NCBI GenBank assembly: GCA_003427395.1
Contig: BFEA01000009.1
Coordinates: 2,224,478 to 2,252,481 of the forward strand
Source: Chara braunii
Lineage: Eukaryota; Streptophyta; Charophyceae; Charales; Characeae
Direction: 5' to 3'
DNA: 28,004 bases
Below, in pieces: positions 27,948 through 28,004 of this stretch (its first letter is position 1; each line of letters opens with the position of its first letter). The position numbers were made by a program, and so were the translations under genes. The notes under the pieces are model-generated. The model was not told where the DNA came from. It did no database searches and saw only the letters and a program-made list of their open reading frames with translations.

Positions 27948-28004
27948 AAAAAAAAAAAAAAAAAAAAAAAAAGCGGTTTGATTGATTGATTGATTGATTG
28001 ATTG
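27948..28004. repeat. Poly(A) and (TTGA)n at window end
   Basis: 25 consecutive A (27948-27972), then GCGG, then about six and a half TTGA units running to the end of the window. The poly(A) followed directly by a tetranucleotide repeat could mark the 3' end of a plus-strand retroposon, but no body was identified. Confidence 0.9.

Overview
This is eukaryotic repeat-dominated DNA with no intact host gene that I can support. Everything recognisable is a decayed transposable element or a simple repeat. The chromovirus-type Ty3/gypsy element with an initiator-Met tRNA primer site, the plant-style L1/LINE, very long A/T tracts and many microsatellites suggest a large streptophyte genome. The wording of the retroelement proteins reminds me of the charophyte alga Chara, but that is recollection and inference, not proof. 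Position 3525 is an undetermined base (N).

Layout. 1-2850: AT-rich DNA with long homopolymer and microsatellite tracts, plus a striking cluster of GTTCGG/CCGAAC words (1008-1530). 2850-4170: degenerate unique-looking DNA with a duplicated segment and a dispersed 140-bp repeat that recurs at 15351. 4170-10340: an L1-like LINE on the minus strand, with its C-terminal domain at low coordinates, the reverse transcriptase in the middle and the endonuclease at high coordinates. Its endonuclease region has become an array of about 235-bp units, four in one orientation and two inverted. 10430-14220: two copies of a non-coding, poly(A)-tailed repeat family ('family A', my name) arranged tail to tail, each with internal tandem units. 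14220-16920: minisatellite, GC-rich hairpin, second dispersed-repeat copy, long (TA)n/(GA)n tract and a tRNA-like SINE head. 16927-25776: an 8.85-kb Ty3/gypsy chromovirus on the minus strand with two ~1.1-kb LTRs, PBS, Gag, protease, RT, RNase H, integrase and a chromodomain-like C terminus. 25867-26312: a 446-bp MITE-like element with long terminal inverted repeats. 26506-27200: a third family A copy. 27340-28004: GC-rich word clusters, a perfect 16-bp hairpin and terminal simple repeats.

How the parts relate. Neither autonomous element is functional. The LINE has stops and frameshifts and lacks the RT motif C region. The LTR element has at least five in-frame stops in Gag, a lost zinc-knuckle cysteine and a 2-nt insertion at the RT active site. 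Family A, the SINE head and the MITE are non-coding passengers. The LINE 3' end and the family A 3' ends share a weakly similar core next to poly(A), which raises the possibility that family A was mobilised by a LINE of this type. The most original signals are family A with its variable internal tandem units, the palindromic endonuclease-unit array and the GTTCGG/CCGAAC cluster.
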